Counted from the stretch's first letter, positions 1 to 5,946 are shown. The stretch: DNA of 6,192 bases from an uncultured Lachnospiraceae bacterium (GCA_910586405.1 CAJUII010000114.1:1-6192); one strand, 5' to 3'. Numbers and translations are program-made. The notes: generated by a model from the letters alone, not told the origin.

Positions 1-31
1 TATATAGAGCCATTCATAGGCAAAAGTAGAA

Positions 32-36
32 AGGAG
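32..36 (+). promoter_or_regulatory. Ribosome binding site of the SPFH gene
   Basis: An AGGAG core, within AAAGGAG, lies 7 nt before the ATG at 44 and supports that start. The promoter of this operon is not convincingly visible in the 43 bases before the gene, so it probably lies to the left of the window, or another gene of the operon does. Confidence 0.75.
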
Positions 37-43
37 TATTACT

Positions 44-1354
44 ATGGGACTTATCAAAGCAGCAATGGGGGCTGTCGGCGGAACGCTGGCTGACCAGTGG
101 AAGGAATTTTTCTATTGTGATGCCTTGGAGCAGGATGTACTGGTCGTGAAGGGGCAGAAACGCATCAATGGCCGTTCCTCCAACACAAAGGGAAATGACA
201 ATATCATCTCCAACGGTTCGGGAATCGCGGTGGCGGACGGACAGTGTATGATTATCGTGGAGCAGGGGAAAATTGTCGAGGTCTGTGCAGAACCAGGGCA
301 GTTTACCTATGATTCCTCGACAGAGCCAAGTATTTTTTCAGGAAGTCTCGGCGCAGGGATTGCCCGTACATTTAGCACGATTGGAAAGCGTTTTACATAT
401 GGCGGTGACACGGGTAAGGATCAGCGGGTCTATTATTTTAATGTGAAGGAAATCATGGATAATAAGTTCGGTACGCCGAATCCGATTCCGTTTCGCGTGG
501 TGGATTCTAGGCTTGGTCTGGATGTGGATGTCTCCGTTCGCTGTTCTGGGGTCTATTCTTATATGATTGCAGATCCACTTTTGTTTTACACCAAGGTCTG
601 CGGCAATGTCGAGCAGGCGTATACCAGAGATGAGATTGAGAAGCAGTTGAAAACAGAGTTTATCAGTGCCTTGCAGCCCGCATTTGGCAGATTGTCTGAG
701 TTGGAGCTGCGCCCGAATCAGATTGTCTCTCACAATACAGAGCTGGAGGAAGCCATGAACGCTGCGCTCTCTACGAAGTGGGGAAAACTGCGCGGGCTCA
801 AGGTTGTCAGCATCGCGCTGGGGTCTGTATCGCTGCCGCCTGAGGACGCGGAGATGATCAAGCAGCTTCAGCGCACTGCTGTATTACAGAATCCGAATAT
901 GGCGGGTGCCACGTTGGCTGGCGCTCAGGCTGATGCCATGAGAACGGCAGCCGGCAATGCTGCGGGTGCCATGAATGGATTTGTGGGAATGGGCATGGCG
1001 ATGAATGCAGGTGGTCTGAATGCGCAAAACTTGTTCGCCATGGGACAGCAGCCGGCAGCAGCGCCCGCGTCGCCCGCGGCACCTGCCGACGGTTGGAAAT
1101 GTTCCTGCGGCGCGATGTCCACAGGCAAATTCTGCCCGGAGTGCGGGGCGCCAAAGCCTGCAAATGACGGTTGGACCTGTGCGTGCGGCACACTGAACAA
1201 AGGAAAATTCTGCCAGAACTGCGGCGCAAAGAAGCCGGAGGGCACACCGCTTTACCGATGCGACAAGTGCGGCTGGGAGCCAGAGGACCCGGCGCATCCA
1301 CCCAAATTCTGCCCGGAGTGCGGGGATATTTTTGATGAGAATGACAGGAGATAA
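44..1354 (+). CDS. SPFH-domain / virion core-like protein with three C-terminal zinc ribbons (YdjI-like)
   Basis: This 436-residue protein resembles the 'virion core protein'/SPFH family that includes B. subtilis YdjI. The SPFH-like region spans about residues 15-275 and includes the segment around IPFRVVDSRLGLDVDVSVRCSG (about 147-169) and the later VVSIALGSVSLPPED. A Gly/Ala/Met-rich stretch follows (about 285-335), then an Ala-Pro linker (337-348). The tail carries three zinc-ribbon knuckles: C353/C355/C364/C367, C379/C381/C390/C393 and C406/C409/C423/C426. The first two are near-identical copies (GW-x-C-x-CG ... GKFC-x2-CG), which suggests an internal duplication. There is no signal peptide or clear membrane helix, so membrane contact would be peripheral or through a partner. 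The stop codon lies 6 nt before the next ATG, so the two genes are co-transcribed. The family is thought to act in membrane organisation under stress; the molecular role here is inferred from the family. Confidence 0.85.
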   Translation: MGLIKAAMGAVGGTLADQWKEFFYCDALEQDVLVVKGQKRINGRSSNTKGNDNIISNGSGIAVADGQCMIIVEQGKIVEVCAEPGQFTYDSSTEPSIFSGSLGAGIARTFSTIGKRFTYGGDTGKDQRVYYFNVKEIMDNKFGTPNPIPFRVVDSRLGLDVDVSVRCSGVYSYMIADPLLFYTKVCGNVEQAYTRDEIEKQLKTEFISALQPAFGRLSELELRPNQIVSHNTELEEAMNAALSTKWGKLRGLKVVSIALGSVSLPPEDAEMIKQLQRTAVLQNPNMAGATLAGAQADAMRTAAGNAAGAMNGFVGMGMAMNAGGLNAQNLFAMGQQPAAAPASPAAPADGWKCSCGAMSTGKFCPECGAPKPANDGWTCACGTLNKGKFCQNCGAKKPEGTPLYRCDKCGWEPEDPAHPPKFCPECGDIFDENDRR

Positions 1355-1360
1355 CGGGTG

Positions 1361-2446
1361 ATGGCACAGTTACAGGAGTATAAGTGCCCCTGTTGTGGGG
1401 GAGCGATTGCCTTTGACAGCTCGATACAGAAAATGAAGTGTCCATTCTGCGATACGGAATTTGAGATGGAGGCATTGGCAGGCTATGACAGGGAACTGAG
1501 GAATGAACAGCCGGACCAGATGGACTGGGAGGTATCGGCAAATACTGCATGGCAAGTGGGTGAGACAGAACGTCTCAGAACTTATAGTTGCACATCCTGC
1601 GGCGGCGAAATTATCGGTGATGAGAACACTGCGGCGACGACCTGCCCCTACTGTGATAATCCTGTGGTGCTGATGGGACAGTTTTCCGGCGCGTTAAAGC
1701 CGGATTACGTGATCCCGTTTAAGCTGGATAAAAGGGCAGCAAAGGAAGCGCTGAACAGGCATTACAGAAATAAGCCGTTTTTGCCGAAGGTGTTTAAAGA
1801 TCAGAATCACATAGACGAAGTGAAAGGGATTTATGTGCCGTTCTGGCTCTTTGACGCCGACGCCGAGGCAGATCTTCGATACAGGGCGACGCGCGTACAG
1901 AGCTGGAATGACAGCAGTTACCATTATACTAAGACGAGTTATTTTGCAGTGATGCGCTCTGGCACGATCAGCTTTGAGCGCGTTCCTGTAGATGGTTCCT
2001 CCCAAATGCCCGACGACCTGATGGAGTCCATAGAGCCGTTTGATTTCTCGCAGGCAGTGGACTTTCAGACTGCTTATTTGGCTGGATATCTGGCGGATAA
2101 ATATGATGTGGATGCCGAGCAGAGTATGGAGCGGGCAAACGAGCGGGTAAAAAACAGCACGCAGGACAGCTTTGCAGGAACTGTTCAGGGCTATGTATCG
2201 GTTGTACCGGAGTCTGCCAATATCCGCCTTAAGCATGGAAAAGCGCACTATGCGCTATATCCGATATGGATTTTAAACACGACATGGAAGGGCACAAAAT
2301 ACACTTTTGCCATGAATGGACAGACCGGAAAGCTAGTTGGCGACCTGCCGGTGGACAACGGCGCATTTGCGAGATGGCTGTTCGGTTTATGGGGTGTGAT
2401 CAGTGCTGCGGCGTTTGGCGTCAGCTATTTGCTGTGGCTGCTGTAG
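1361..2446 (+). CDS. Zinc-ribbon membrane protein (TFIIB-type zinc ribbon, YdjG-like)
   Basis: The protein has about 361 residues. Two zinc ribbons open it: C9/C12 with C27/C30 (CPCCGG ... CPFC) and C77/C80 with C95/C98 (CTSCGG ... CPYC). A soluble region follows, containing IYVPFWLFDADAEADLRY (about 157-174) and a second segment with HYALYPIWILNTTWKG (about 296-311). A hydrophobic helix closes it (about 339-360), so it is likely a C-terminally anchored membrane protein facing the cytoplasm. This matches the architecture of B. subtilis YdjG. AGGAG at 1346-1350 serves either a GTG at 1358 (7 nt) or the ATG at 1361 (10 nt). I chose the ATG; the difference is one residue. It sits between the SPFH and TPM genes with almost no spacing, so it is probably part of the same complex. 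Zinc binding is inferred from the cysteine pattern. Confidence 0.85.
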   Translation: MAQLQEYKCPCCGGAIAFDSSIQKMKCPFCDTEFEMEALAGYDRELRNEQPDQMDWEVSANTAWQVGETERLRTYSCTSCGGEIIGDENTAATTCPYCDNPVVLMGQFSGALKPDYVIPFKLDKRAAKEALNRHYRNKPFLPKVFKDQNHIDEVKGIYVPFWLFDADAEADLRYRATRVQSWNDSSYHYTKTSYFAVMRSGTISFERVPVDGSSQMPDDLMESIEPFDFSQAVDFQTAYLAGYLADKYDVDAEQSMERANERVKNSTQDSFAGTVQGYVSVVPESANIRLKHGKAHYALYPIWILNTTWKGTKYTFAMNGQTGKLVGDLPVDNGAFARWLFGLWGVISAAAFGVSYLLWLL

Positions 2447-2451
2447 GGAGG
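2447..2451 (+). promoter_or_regulatory. Ribosome binding site that fixes the TPM gene start
   Basis: GGAGG begins directly after the stop codon of the zinc-ribbon gene and lies 9 nt before the ATG at 2461. It decides between this start, which gives a clean signal peptide, and the longer reading frame that opens at 2266 inside the preceding gene. Confidence 0.8.
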
Positions 2452-2460
2452 TGTTTTATT

Positions 2461-3270
2461 ATGAAGAAAAGGATTTCAGCTTTGTTCTTGATGATTGTGC
2501 TCTGTCTGTCGTTTGGTATGGCGGCGTTTGCGGAGGAGGAGAATGCCGCAAGGCTTGTGGATAAGGCGGAGCTTTTGACGGAATCAGCGCGGGAAAGGGT
2601 TCTATCACTGCTAGATGAGATCAGCGGCAGGCAGCAGCTTGATATTGTGATTGTCACGACAGACACACTTGATGGCAAAACGCCTATGGCCTATGCAGAT
2701 GACTTCTATGATGAGAACGGCTATGGCTATGGCTCAGGAAGGGATGGCGTGCTGCTTCTTGTGAGCATGGAAGACAGAGATTGGTGGATTTCTACGTCTG
2801 GCTATGGGATTATCGTGTTTACGGATGCCGGAATGGATTATATGTCAGATCAATTTCTGCCCGCTTTGGGCGATGGTGATTATGAGGGTGCTTTCACGTC
2901 TTTTGCCCACCTCTGCGACAGATTTATCACGCAGGCGAGAGTCGATGCGCCCTATGATATCGGTGAACTTCCGAAGGCCCCGTTTCATATAGGATACTAT
3001 CTGAGCAGAGCACTGTTCATCGGTTTGTTTTTTGCAGTCATCATCACGCTTGTGATGCGTTACAGCATGAAGTCTGTGCGGTTTCAGCCGACGGCAGCAG
3101 CATATGTGAAGCGCGGCAGTATGAACGTGACACAGGCGAGGGATTTGTATCTCTATTCACACGTGGACCGGCAAGTGCGGCAGAAAGAGAGCAGCTCCAG
3201 CGGCGGCGGATCGAGGACGCACAGATCTTCTTCTGGGAGAACACATGGCGGCAGAGGGGGGAAATTTTGA
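2461..3270 (+). CDS. TPM-domain (DUF477/YgcG-like) membrane protein, YdjH-like
   Basis: This 269-residue protein starts with a signal peptide: Lys-Lys-Arg, then a hydrophobic core, with likely cleavage after AFA at about residue 24. A TPM domain follows (about 32-156). It opens with LVDKAELLT, continues with DIVIVTT and the YGYGSGRDGVLLLVS turn, and includes WWISTSGYG. A membrane helix lies at about 183-201. The cytoplasmic tail (202-269) ends in a Ser/Gly/Arg/His-rich run (about 243-268). The TPM domain therefore faces outside. TPM proteins are linked to membrane-protein quality control and photosystem repair in other organisms, and to the Psp-type ydjFGHI operon in B. subtilis; an enzymatic activity here is not established. 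The frame is open back to 2266, but the ribosome binding site and signal peptide support the start at 2461. It is the last gene of the operon. Confidence 0.87.
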   Translation: MKKRISALFLMIVLCLSFGMAAFAEEENAARLVDKAELLTESARERVLSLLDEISGRQQLDIVIVTTDTLDGKTPMAYADDFYDENGYGYGSGRDGVLLLVSMEDRDWWISTSGYGIIVFTDAGMDYMSDQFLPALGDGDYEGAFTSFAHLCDRFITQARVDAPYDIGELPKAPFHIGYYLSRALFIGLFFAVIITLVMRYSMKSVRFQPTAAAYVKRGSMNVTQARDLYLYSHVDRQVRQKESSSSGGGSRTHRSSSGRTHGGRGGKF

Positions 3271-3296
3271 TAAGTTCATAGTTGAGCTGGTAAGGT

Positions 3297-3344
3297 ATGG
3301 TCCAGGAACTCCGATCATGAAAGGAGGTCTGGATCATTTTTATT
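3297..3344 (+). terminator. Intrinsic terminator of the SPFH/zinc-ribbon/TPM operon
   Basis: A long hairpin pairs 3298-3305 (TGGTCCAG) with 3329-3336 (CTGGATCA, one G-U pair). The inner stem pairs 3308-3312 (ACTCC) with 3323-3328 (GGAGGT, one bulged G) around a 10-nt loop. TTTTTATT follows at 3337-3344. It sits 27 nt after the TPM stop. Its T-tract overlaps the stop codon of the convergent regulator gene. The opposite strand lacks a T-run after the stem, so it appears to act on the plus strand only. Confidence 0.75.
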
Positions 3345-4089
3345 CTGTCATCCAATACGACGATCCATCCTTGGCGCGCTCCATAAAACCATACATGATG
3401 AGATACCGGCGAATCGTTGTGTAATCCTCATAGATTGGCCTGAGAATTTGGTTGATTTCTTTTTCCGTGTATTTTCGCCCAGCTTCAAATTGTTCGGCTA
3501 TTTTGGTCAGTATTACGACTTTTTTCTTTTCTTTCGCAGAAAAGTTTTTTAATATTAATGGCTCGAAACTGCTGAATGTGGTTTCGAGTATGTGATTTCG
3601 TTCCTGCTCGGTGATCAGATAACGGTCATCTACATAGCTTGCATGGCTGTGTATCGGAATAATGGTATTATCTGGCGTTCCCTTGTGTTCAAAGGCCTGT
3701 TCATAGACTGCCAGATAATACTTTGCCTGCTTTGCCTTCTCTCGAAAGGTAAAACGCTGGCGGCGGACAGTGGATTCTGTGATGCCCAGCTTCTTTGCTA
3801 TGTTCTTATCTGATTCTCCCGAGGCAAAGAGCAGCATAAGTTCCCGCTGGTTCTGCGTCAGCGCATTGTACTTGGCGTGGGAGGAGACAAGCTGGTACAA
3901 GGTGCCCTTGTGCTCGGTACAAATATGTTTGTTTACGGCGTATTCCGCGGTGTAGAACTGATTGTCAATTGGAAAAATCTGTTTGGCGTTAAAATGCTGT
4001 TCGCAATAATTGCAAATATAGTGGTCTTGCTCTGGGTCGTACTGGTATCCCTTTTTTAGTTCCGCTAGTGTAATTTTATCATAATCCAT
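3340..4089 (-). CDS. DUF2087 / LuxR-type HTH transcriptional regulator with zinc-finger-like N-terminus
   Basis: The protein has 249 residues. The N-terminus (about 20-62) holds a C26-x2-C29 pair and an H55/C57/H60 cluster, resembling a small zinc-binding finger. A LuxR/sigma-4-like helix-turn-helix follows at about 77-123; it has the hallmark LT-x2-QRELM opening and SDKNIAKKLGITESTVRRQ recognition helices. The C-terminal 180-246 matches a DUF2087 domain (KNFSAKEKKKVVILTKIAEQF ... YTEKEINQIL ... DYTTIRRYLIMYGFMER), a winged-helix-like module found in Firmicutes regulators. It is probably a cytoplasmic DNA-binding regulator; its targets are unknown. The open frame reaches a GTG at 4098, but the AAGGAA motif touches that codon and lies 9 nt from the ATG at 4089, which I prefer. 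The gene converges on the SPFH operon and appears monocistronic. Confidence 0.8.
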   Translation of the reverse strand: MDYDKITLAELKKGYQYDPEQDHYICNYCEQHFNAKQIFPIDNQFYTAEYAVNKHICTEHKGTLYQLVSSHAKYNALTQNQRELMLLFASGESDKNIAKKLGITESTVRRQRFTFREKAKQAKYYLAVYEQAFEHKGTPDNTIIPIHSHASYVDDRYLITEQERNHILETTFSSFEPLILKNFSAKEKKKVVILTKIAEQFEAGRKYTEKEINQILRPIYEDYTTIRRYLIMYGFMERAKDGSSYWMTE

Positions 4090-4147
4090 TTGCTGCACTT
4101 CCTTTCTGATTATTATTGTTTTATATGTTTATTATTTTGATGAACAT

Positions 4148-4176
4148 ATCATATAATTGTTTGCAATAAATGTCAA
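4148..4176 (-). promoter_or_regulatory. Sigma-A promoter of the DUF2087 regulator
   Basis: On the minus strand, TTGACA (4176-4171) and TATGAT (4153-4148) are separated by exactly 17 nt: a perfect -35 and a -10 with one mismatch. The predicted transcript would start near 4141, leaving a leader of about 50 nt that is AT-rich and ends in an AAGGAA ribosome binding site (4104-4099). Confidence 0.8.
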
Positions 4177-4184
4177 TACTATTT

Positions 4185-4200
4185 ATAAAATGGATTTTAT
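4185..4200. promoter_or_regulatory. Palindrome just upstream of the regulator promoter (possible operator)
   Basis: ATAAAAT and ATTTTAT form a perfect 7-bp inverted repeat around a central GG, starting 9 bp upstream of the -35 box of the DUF2087 gene promoter. An overlapping repeat, AATGGA (4189-4194) with TCCATT (4202-4207), shares the site. The position suits an activator site, autoregulation or an UP element. In AT-rich DNA such a repeat can also arise by chance. Confidence 0.3.
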
Positions 4201-4207
4201 TTCCATT

Positions 4208-4454
4208 ACAACAAATTTATATTATGCGTTACCTTAACAGCATTTGTTTTGGCGTCGTGTAGTGTCATCAAAAAAAGTTGTATTGTTTTCGCTGTATTTT
4301 TGTCTGTGTGGAGATGTGCAATCGAATAGGGGAAAACTGGCTGGAATCATATTTTGTATAGAGAATTGATAAAACCTTGTGCAAAGGTTTGCGTTCGAGC
4401 CGCACCTTATAAGGAGTTGCCGCGAATTATGTTTAGGTAGGGCAATTTGTGTGC
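4208..4454. other. Non-coding stretch without a recognisable gene
   Basis: This AT-rich stretch between the regulator promoter and the terminator at 4455-4490 shows no reading frame with family resemblance and a supporting ribosome binding site. It contains a 7-bp hairpin (AAACCTT 4372-4378 with AAGGTTT 4384-4390) and, next to it, a T-arm-like sequence (4390-4404) that is not part of a complete tRNA. Nothing else could be assigned. Confidence 0.5.
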
Positions 4455-4490
4455 AAAAGAAAGGGAAGCCGCCTTACAGACAAGCTTCCC
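4455..4490 (-). terminator. Intrinsic terminator reading on the minus strand
   Basis: GGGAAGC (4463-4469) and GCTTCCC (4484-4490) form a 7-bp stem around a 14-nt loop. On the minus strand the stem is followed by TTTCTTTTG; on the plus strand it is followed by AAATACAG. It should therefore end transcripts coming from the sigma/anti-sigma operon, about 180 nt beyond that operon's last stop codon. No closer T-tailed hairpin was found. The long loop and interrupted T-tract make it moderate rather than strong. Confidence 0.5.
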
Positions 4491-4558
4491 AAATACAGGA
4501 AATAAGTAGTTATGATAAATATTGTTTAAAAGATTTCCGCAAGTTTAGGTGTATCCAG

Positions 4559-4580
4559 CAGCGCGGCAGATTGCGCGCTG
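4559..4580. repeat. GC-rich inverted repeat (hairpin) in the 3' region of the sigma operon
   Basis: CAGCGCG (4559-4565) and CGCGCTG (4574-4580) pair perfectly around an 8-nt loop. Neither side is followed by a T-run, so it is not an intrinsic terminator on its own. It lies in the transcribed 3' tail expected for the sigma/anti-sigma mRNA. Confidence 0.5.
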
Positions 4581-4587
4581 TGTCCTG

Positions 4588-4657
4588 AGTGTACTGACCG
4601 TTTGTTCATTATGGTAAAGAATGCTAAATATCATGAACTACAAATAATTAGTACACT
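4588..4657. repeat. Long nested inverted repeat downstream of the anti-sigma gene
   Basis: An outer 8-bp perfect repeat, AGTGTACT (4588-4595) with AGTACACT (4650-4657), encloses an inner 6-bp repeat, GTTCAT (4604-4609) with ATGAAC (4633-4638). TTTG/CAAA pairing between the two arms is also possible with a bulge. It begins 13 nt past the anti-sigma stop codon. It could be an mRNA-stabilising structure or a remnant of a small mobile repeat; the sequence alone does not decide. Confidence 0.45.
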
Positions 4658-4669
4658 GGGCTGGGGCAT

Positions 4670-5338
4670 TCAATTGCTGGATTCATTCTCCGGCGTATAA
4701 ATGCCTGTTTTCGTTGTGAACGTTGTGGCGGTGGTAGCCGTCTCTGCCTCCTCAGACACATTAAACTGTGTAAAAGAATAGCCGCCCTCGCCGTTATCCG
4801 TGATTTCTAAGCGAATCGTTTGGCCCTCATGGGTCATGGTGATTGTGCAGACATTATTTTCGTCAAACAAGTCTGTAATCTCTGTTTTTTGGTCATAATA
4901 ATATGCCCAGACTCTGCCCTCCTTGTCTTTTTCAACGCTGGCTGACTCGTTGATTTGTGTGACAAGTTCGTCGCCGCTCAGCCATTTTTCGTTGCCATCT
5001 TCGTCAATGCTGATGCCGCCATAGCCCATACTTTCGGTGCCGTCCTCGCCATGATACGTAAACGTATAACTGTGTCCGTTCTCATCTGGTGTCCCGACGG
5101 CCTCCACCTGTTTTCCGTAAAGCCATAAGCTCACTTTCGTCTGAATGCCGCCGAGATCTGCGGCGTAGGCAGTTCCGCCAGCGCCAATCAGGACTGCACA
5201 TGCGACAGCCGCTGCAATTGCCATATTTTTTTGATGCTTTTTCTGAATCATCGCCATTTCCTCTACCTCCAAATGAAATTGCCGGGAGGACGGAAGTGCC
5301 GAAAACGCCTGTTGATACCGTTCTTTATTTGTCATCAT
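4670..5338 (-). CDS. Probable anti-sigma / regulatory membrane protein paired with the ECF sigma factor
   Basis: This 222-residue protein has a short cytoplasmic N-terminus (1-38, charged and predicted helical), one membrane helix (about 39-60, ending TAYAA) and an external domain (61-222). The external part is acidic, rich in predicted beta strands (YTFTYHGEDG, GGISIDEDGN, CTITMTHEG, TIRLEITDNG) and ends in a Thr/Glu-rich tail (about 195-222). I cannot assign a named family. The role as anti-sigma factor comes from context: the start codon overlaps the end of the sigma gene by 14 nt, and one-pass membrane proteins encoded just after ECF sigma genes usually hold the sigma factor at the membrane. 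The N-terminus lacks the His-x3-Cys-x2-Cys zinc motif of classical anti-sigma domains. TAYAA could also be a signal-peptidase site, which would release the external domain. AGGAGG (5350-5345) lies 6 nt before the chosen ATG; a second ATG follows at once. Confidence 0.6.
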   Translation of the reverse strand: MMTNKERYQQAFSALPSSRQFHLEVEEMAMIQKKHQKNMAIAAAVACAVLIGAGGTAYAADLGGIQTKVSLWLYGKQVEAVGTPDENGHSYTFTYHGEDGTESMGYGGISIDEDGNEKWLSGDELVTQINESASVEKDKEGRVWAYYYDQKTEITDLFDENNVCTITMTHEGQTIRLEITDNGEGGYSFTQFNVSEEAETATTATTFTTKTGIYTPENESSN

Positions 5339-5807
5339 CCCATTCCTCCTTCAATGTCTCTTTGAGCATTGCACGTCCGCGCGACAGCCTGATTTTTACA
5401 TTGCTTTCACTTAATTTTAAGATGTGTGCGATTTCTCGGACCGCATACTCTTCATAATAATACAAGTGAATGACGATGCGGTATTTTTCGGGAAGCTGCA
5501 TGACCGTCTCAAACAGCGTCTCCGCCGCTGGCGTCTCAAAGACGAGTGTCTCCATATACTCCTCTATAGAGATTTTATTTCGCCGCCAGAAAGTTCGGTT
5601 GATATTTTTTGCCTTGTTGACCGCCACACGCATCAGCCATGCGCGAATGTGCTGCTCGCTCTCAAACTCTTTTTTGGTTGTGTAATACTGGACAAACGTA
5701 TCCTGAACAACATCTTCTGCGTCCTGCGCATTCTTGCATACATTGAATGCGGCGGCAAAGAGGCTGCCCTGATAGGACGCTGCCAGTTCCTGTACAGGTT
5801 GTCTCAT
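5325..5807 (-). CDS. RNA polymerase sigma factor, ECF subfamily
   Basis: The 160-residue protein has the two-domain architecture and size of ECF sigma-70 factors. Region 2 covers about residues 8-72, with the core-binding DAEDVVQDTFVQYY segment (29-42) and the -10-reading WLMRVAVNKAKN segment (57-68). Region 4 covers about 98-152, with LPEKYRIVIHLYYYEEYAVREIAHILKLSESNVKIRLSRGRAML forming the -35-reading helix-turn-helix. AAAAGGAG ends 5 nt before the ATG at 5807. Its last 14 nt overlap the next gene, whose ribosome binding site lies inside its coding end, so the two are probably translationally coupled. It would direct RNA polymerase to an envelope-stress or antimicrobial-response regulon. 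Which inducer or regulon is not visible. A candidate self-recognised promoter lies upstream. Confidence 0.93.
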   Translation of the reverse strand: MRQPVQELAASYQGSLFAAAFNVCKNAQDAEDVVQDTFVQYYTTKKEFESEQHIRAWLMRVAVNKAKNINRTFWRRNKISIEEYMETLVFETPAAETLFETVMQLPEKYRIVIHLYYYEEYAVREIAHILKLSESNVKIRLSRGRAMLKETLKEEWDDDK

Positions 5808-5847
5808 GAGTGCTCCTTTTGTATTGATTTAGAAAGACCTTTCACTA

Positions 5848-5878
5848 AGTATACAATAGAGCGGGGGGATTGGTTACA
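5848..5878 (-). promoter_or_regulatory. Candidate promoter of the sigma/anti-sigma operon (ECF-type)
   Basis: On the minus strand, TGTAACC (5878-5872) resembles the AAC-containing -35 box of ECF promoters. A C-rich spacer leads to TTGTATACT (5856-5848), which could hold an ECF -10 (TGTA, 17 nt after TGTAAC) or a sigma-A -10 (TATACT). The matching sigma-A -35 position is poor, which favours autoregulation by the ECF factor. The leader before the ribosome binding site would be roughly 25 nt. Confidence 0.4.
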
Positions 5879-5893
5879 TTTTTTCTGAAACTC

Positions 5894-5922
5894 TTGCCTC
5901 TCAAATTATTTTATGGTATATT
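5894..5922 (+). promoter_or_regulatory. Promoter of the FMN riboswitch transcript
   Basis: TTGCCT (5894-5899) and TATATT (5917-5922) are spaced by 17 nt, and a TG one base before the -10 makes it an extended -10 promoter. Transcription would begin near 5929, about 18 nt before the riboswitch. It lies back to back with the sigma operon promoter; the two -35 boxes are 15 bp apart. Confidence 0.75.
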
Positions 5923-5946
5923 AGTTGGTGTAAACAGCATAACAAC

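Noticed and set aside
858..1550. Long minus-strand open frames opposite the SPFH gene
   Set aside because: The plus strand encodes a protein with ordered domains and conserved cysteines. The antisense products are Pro/Ser/Arg-rich shadow translations typical of GC-biased codon positions.
2266..2460. N-terminal extension of the TPM reading frame back to 2266
   Set aside because: It lies inside the zinc-ribbon gene in another frame. The ATG at 2461 has a strong ribosome binding site and begins a clean signal peptide.
4372..4390. Hairpin AAACCTT/AAGGTTT as a terminator
   Set aside because: The stem is short and AT-rich, and the minus-strand tail (TATCAATTC) after it is not a real T-run. The hairpin at 4455-4490 is a better candidate.
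4384..4412. tRNA-like T-arm (TGCG-TTCGAGC-CGCA)
   Set aside because: The T-arm pattern fits, but no matching acceptor 5' strand, D-arm or anticodon arm lies in the preceding 75 nt, so it is not a tRNA gene. An attachment-site remnant has no second copy to support it.
4379..4588. Possible 69-residue plus-strand protein starting at a GTG
   Set aside because: No ribosome binding site precedes it, it matches no family I recognise, and its sequence runs through two hairpins. It is better read as non-coding or repeat-derived DNA.
5424..5888. Long plus-strand open frame (154 codons) opposite the sigma gene
   Set aside because: It is antisense to a clear ECF sigma factor, has no family resemblance and runs into the sigma promoter region.
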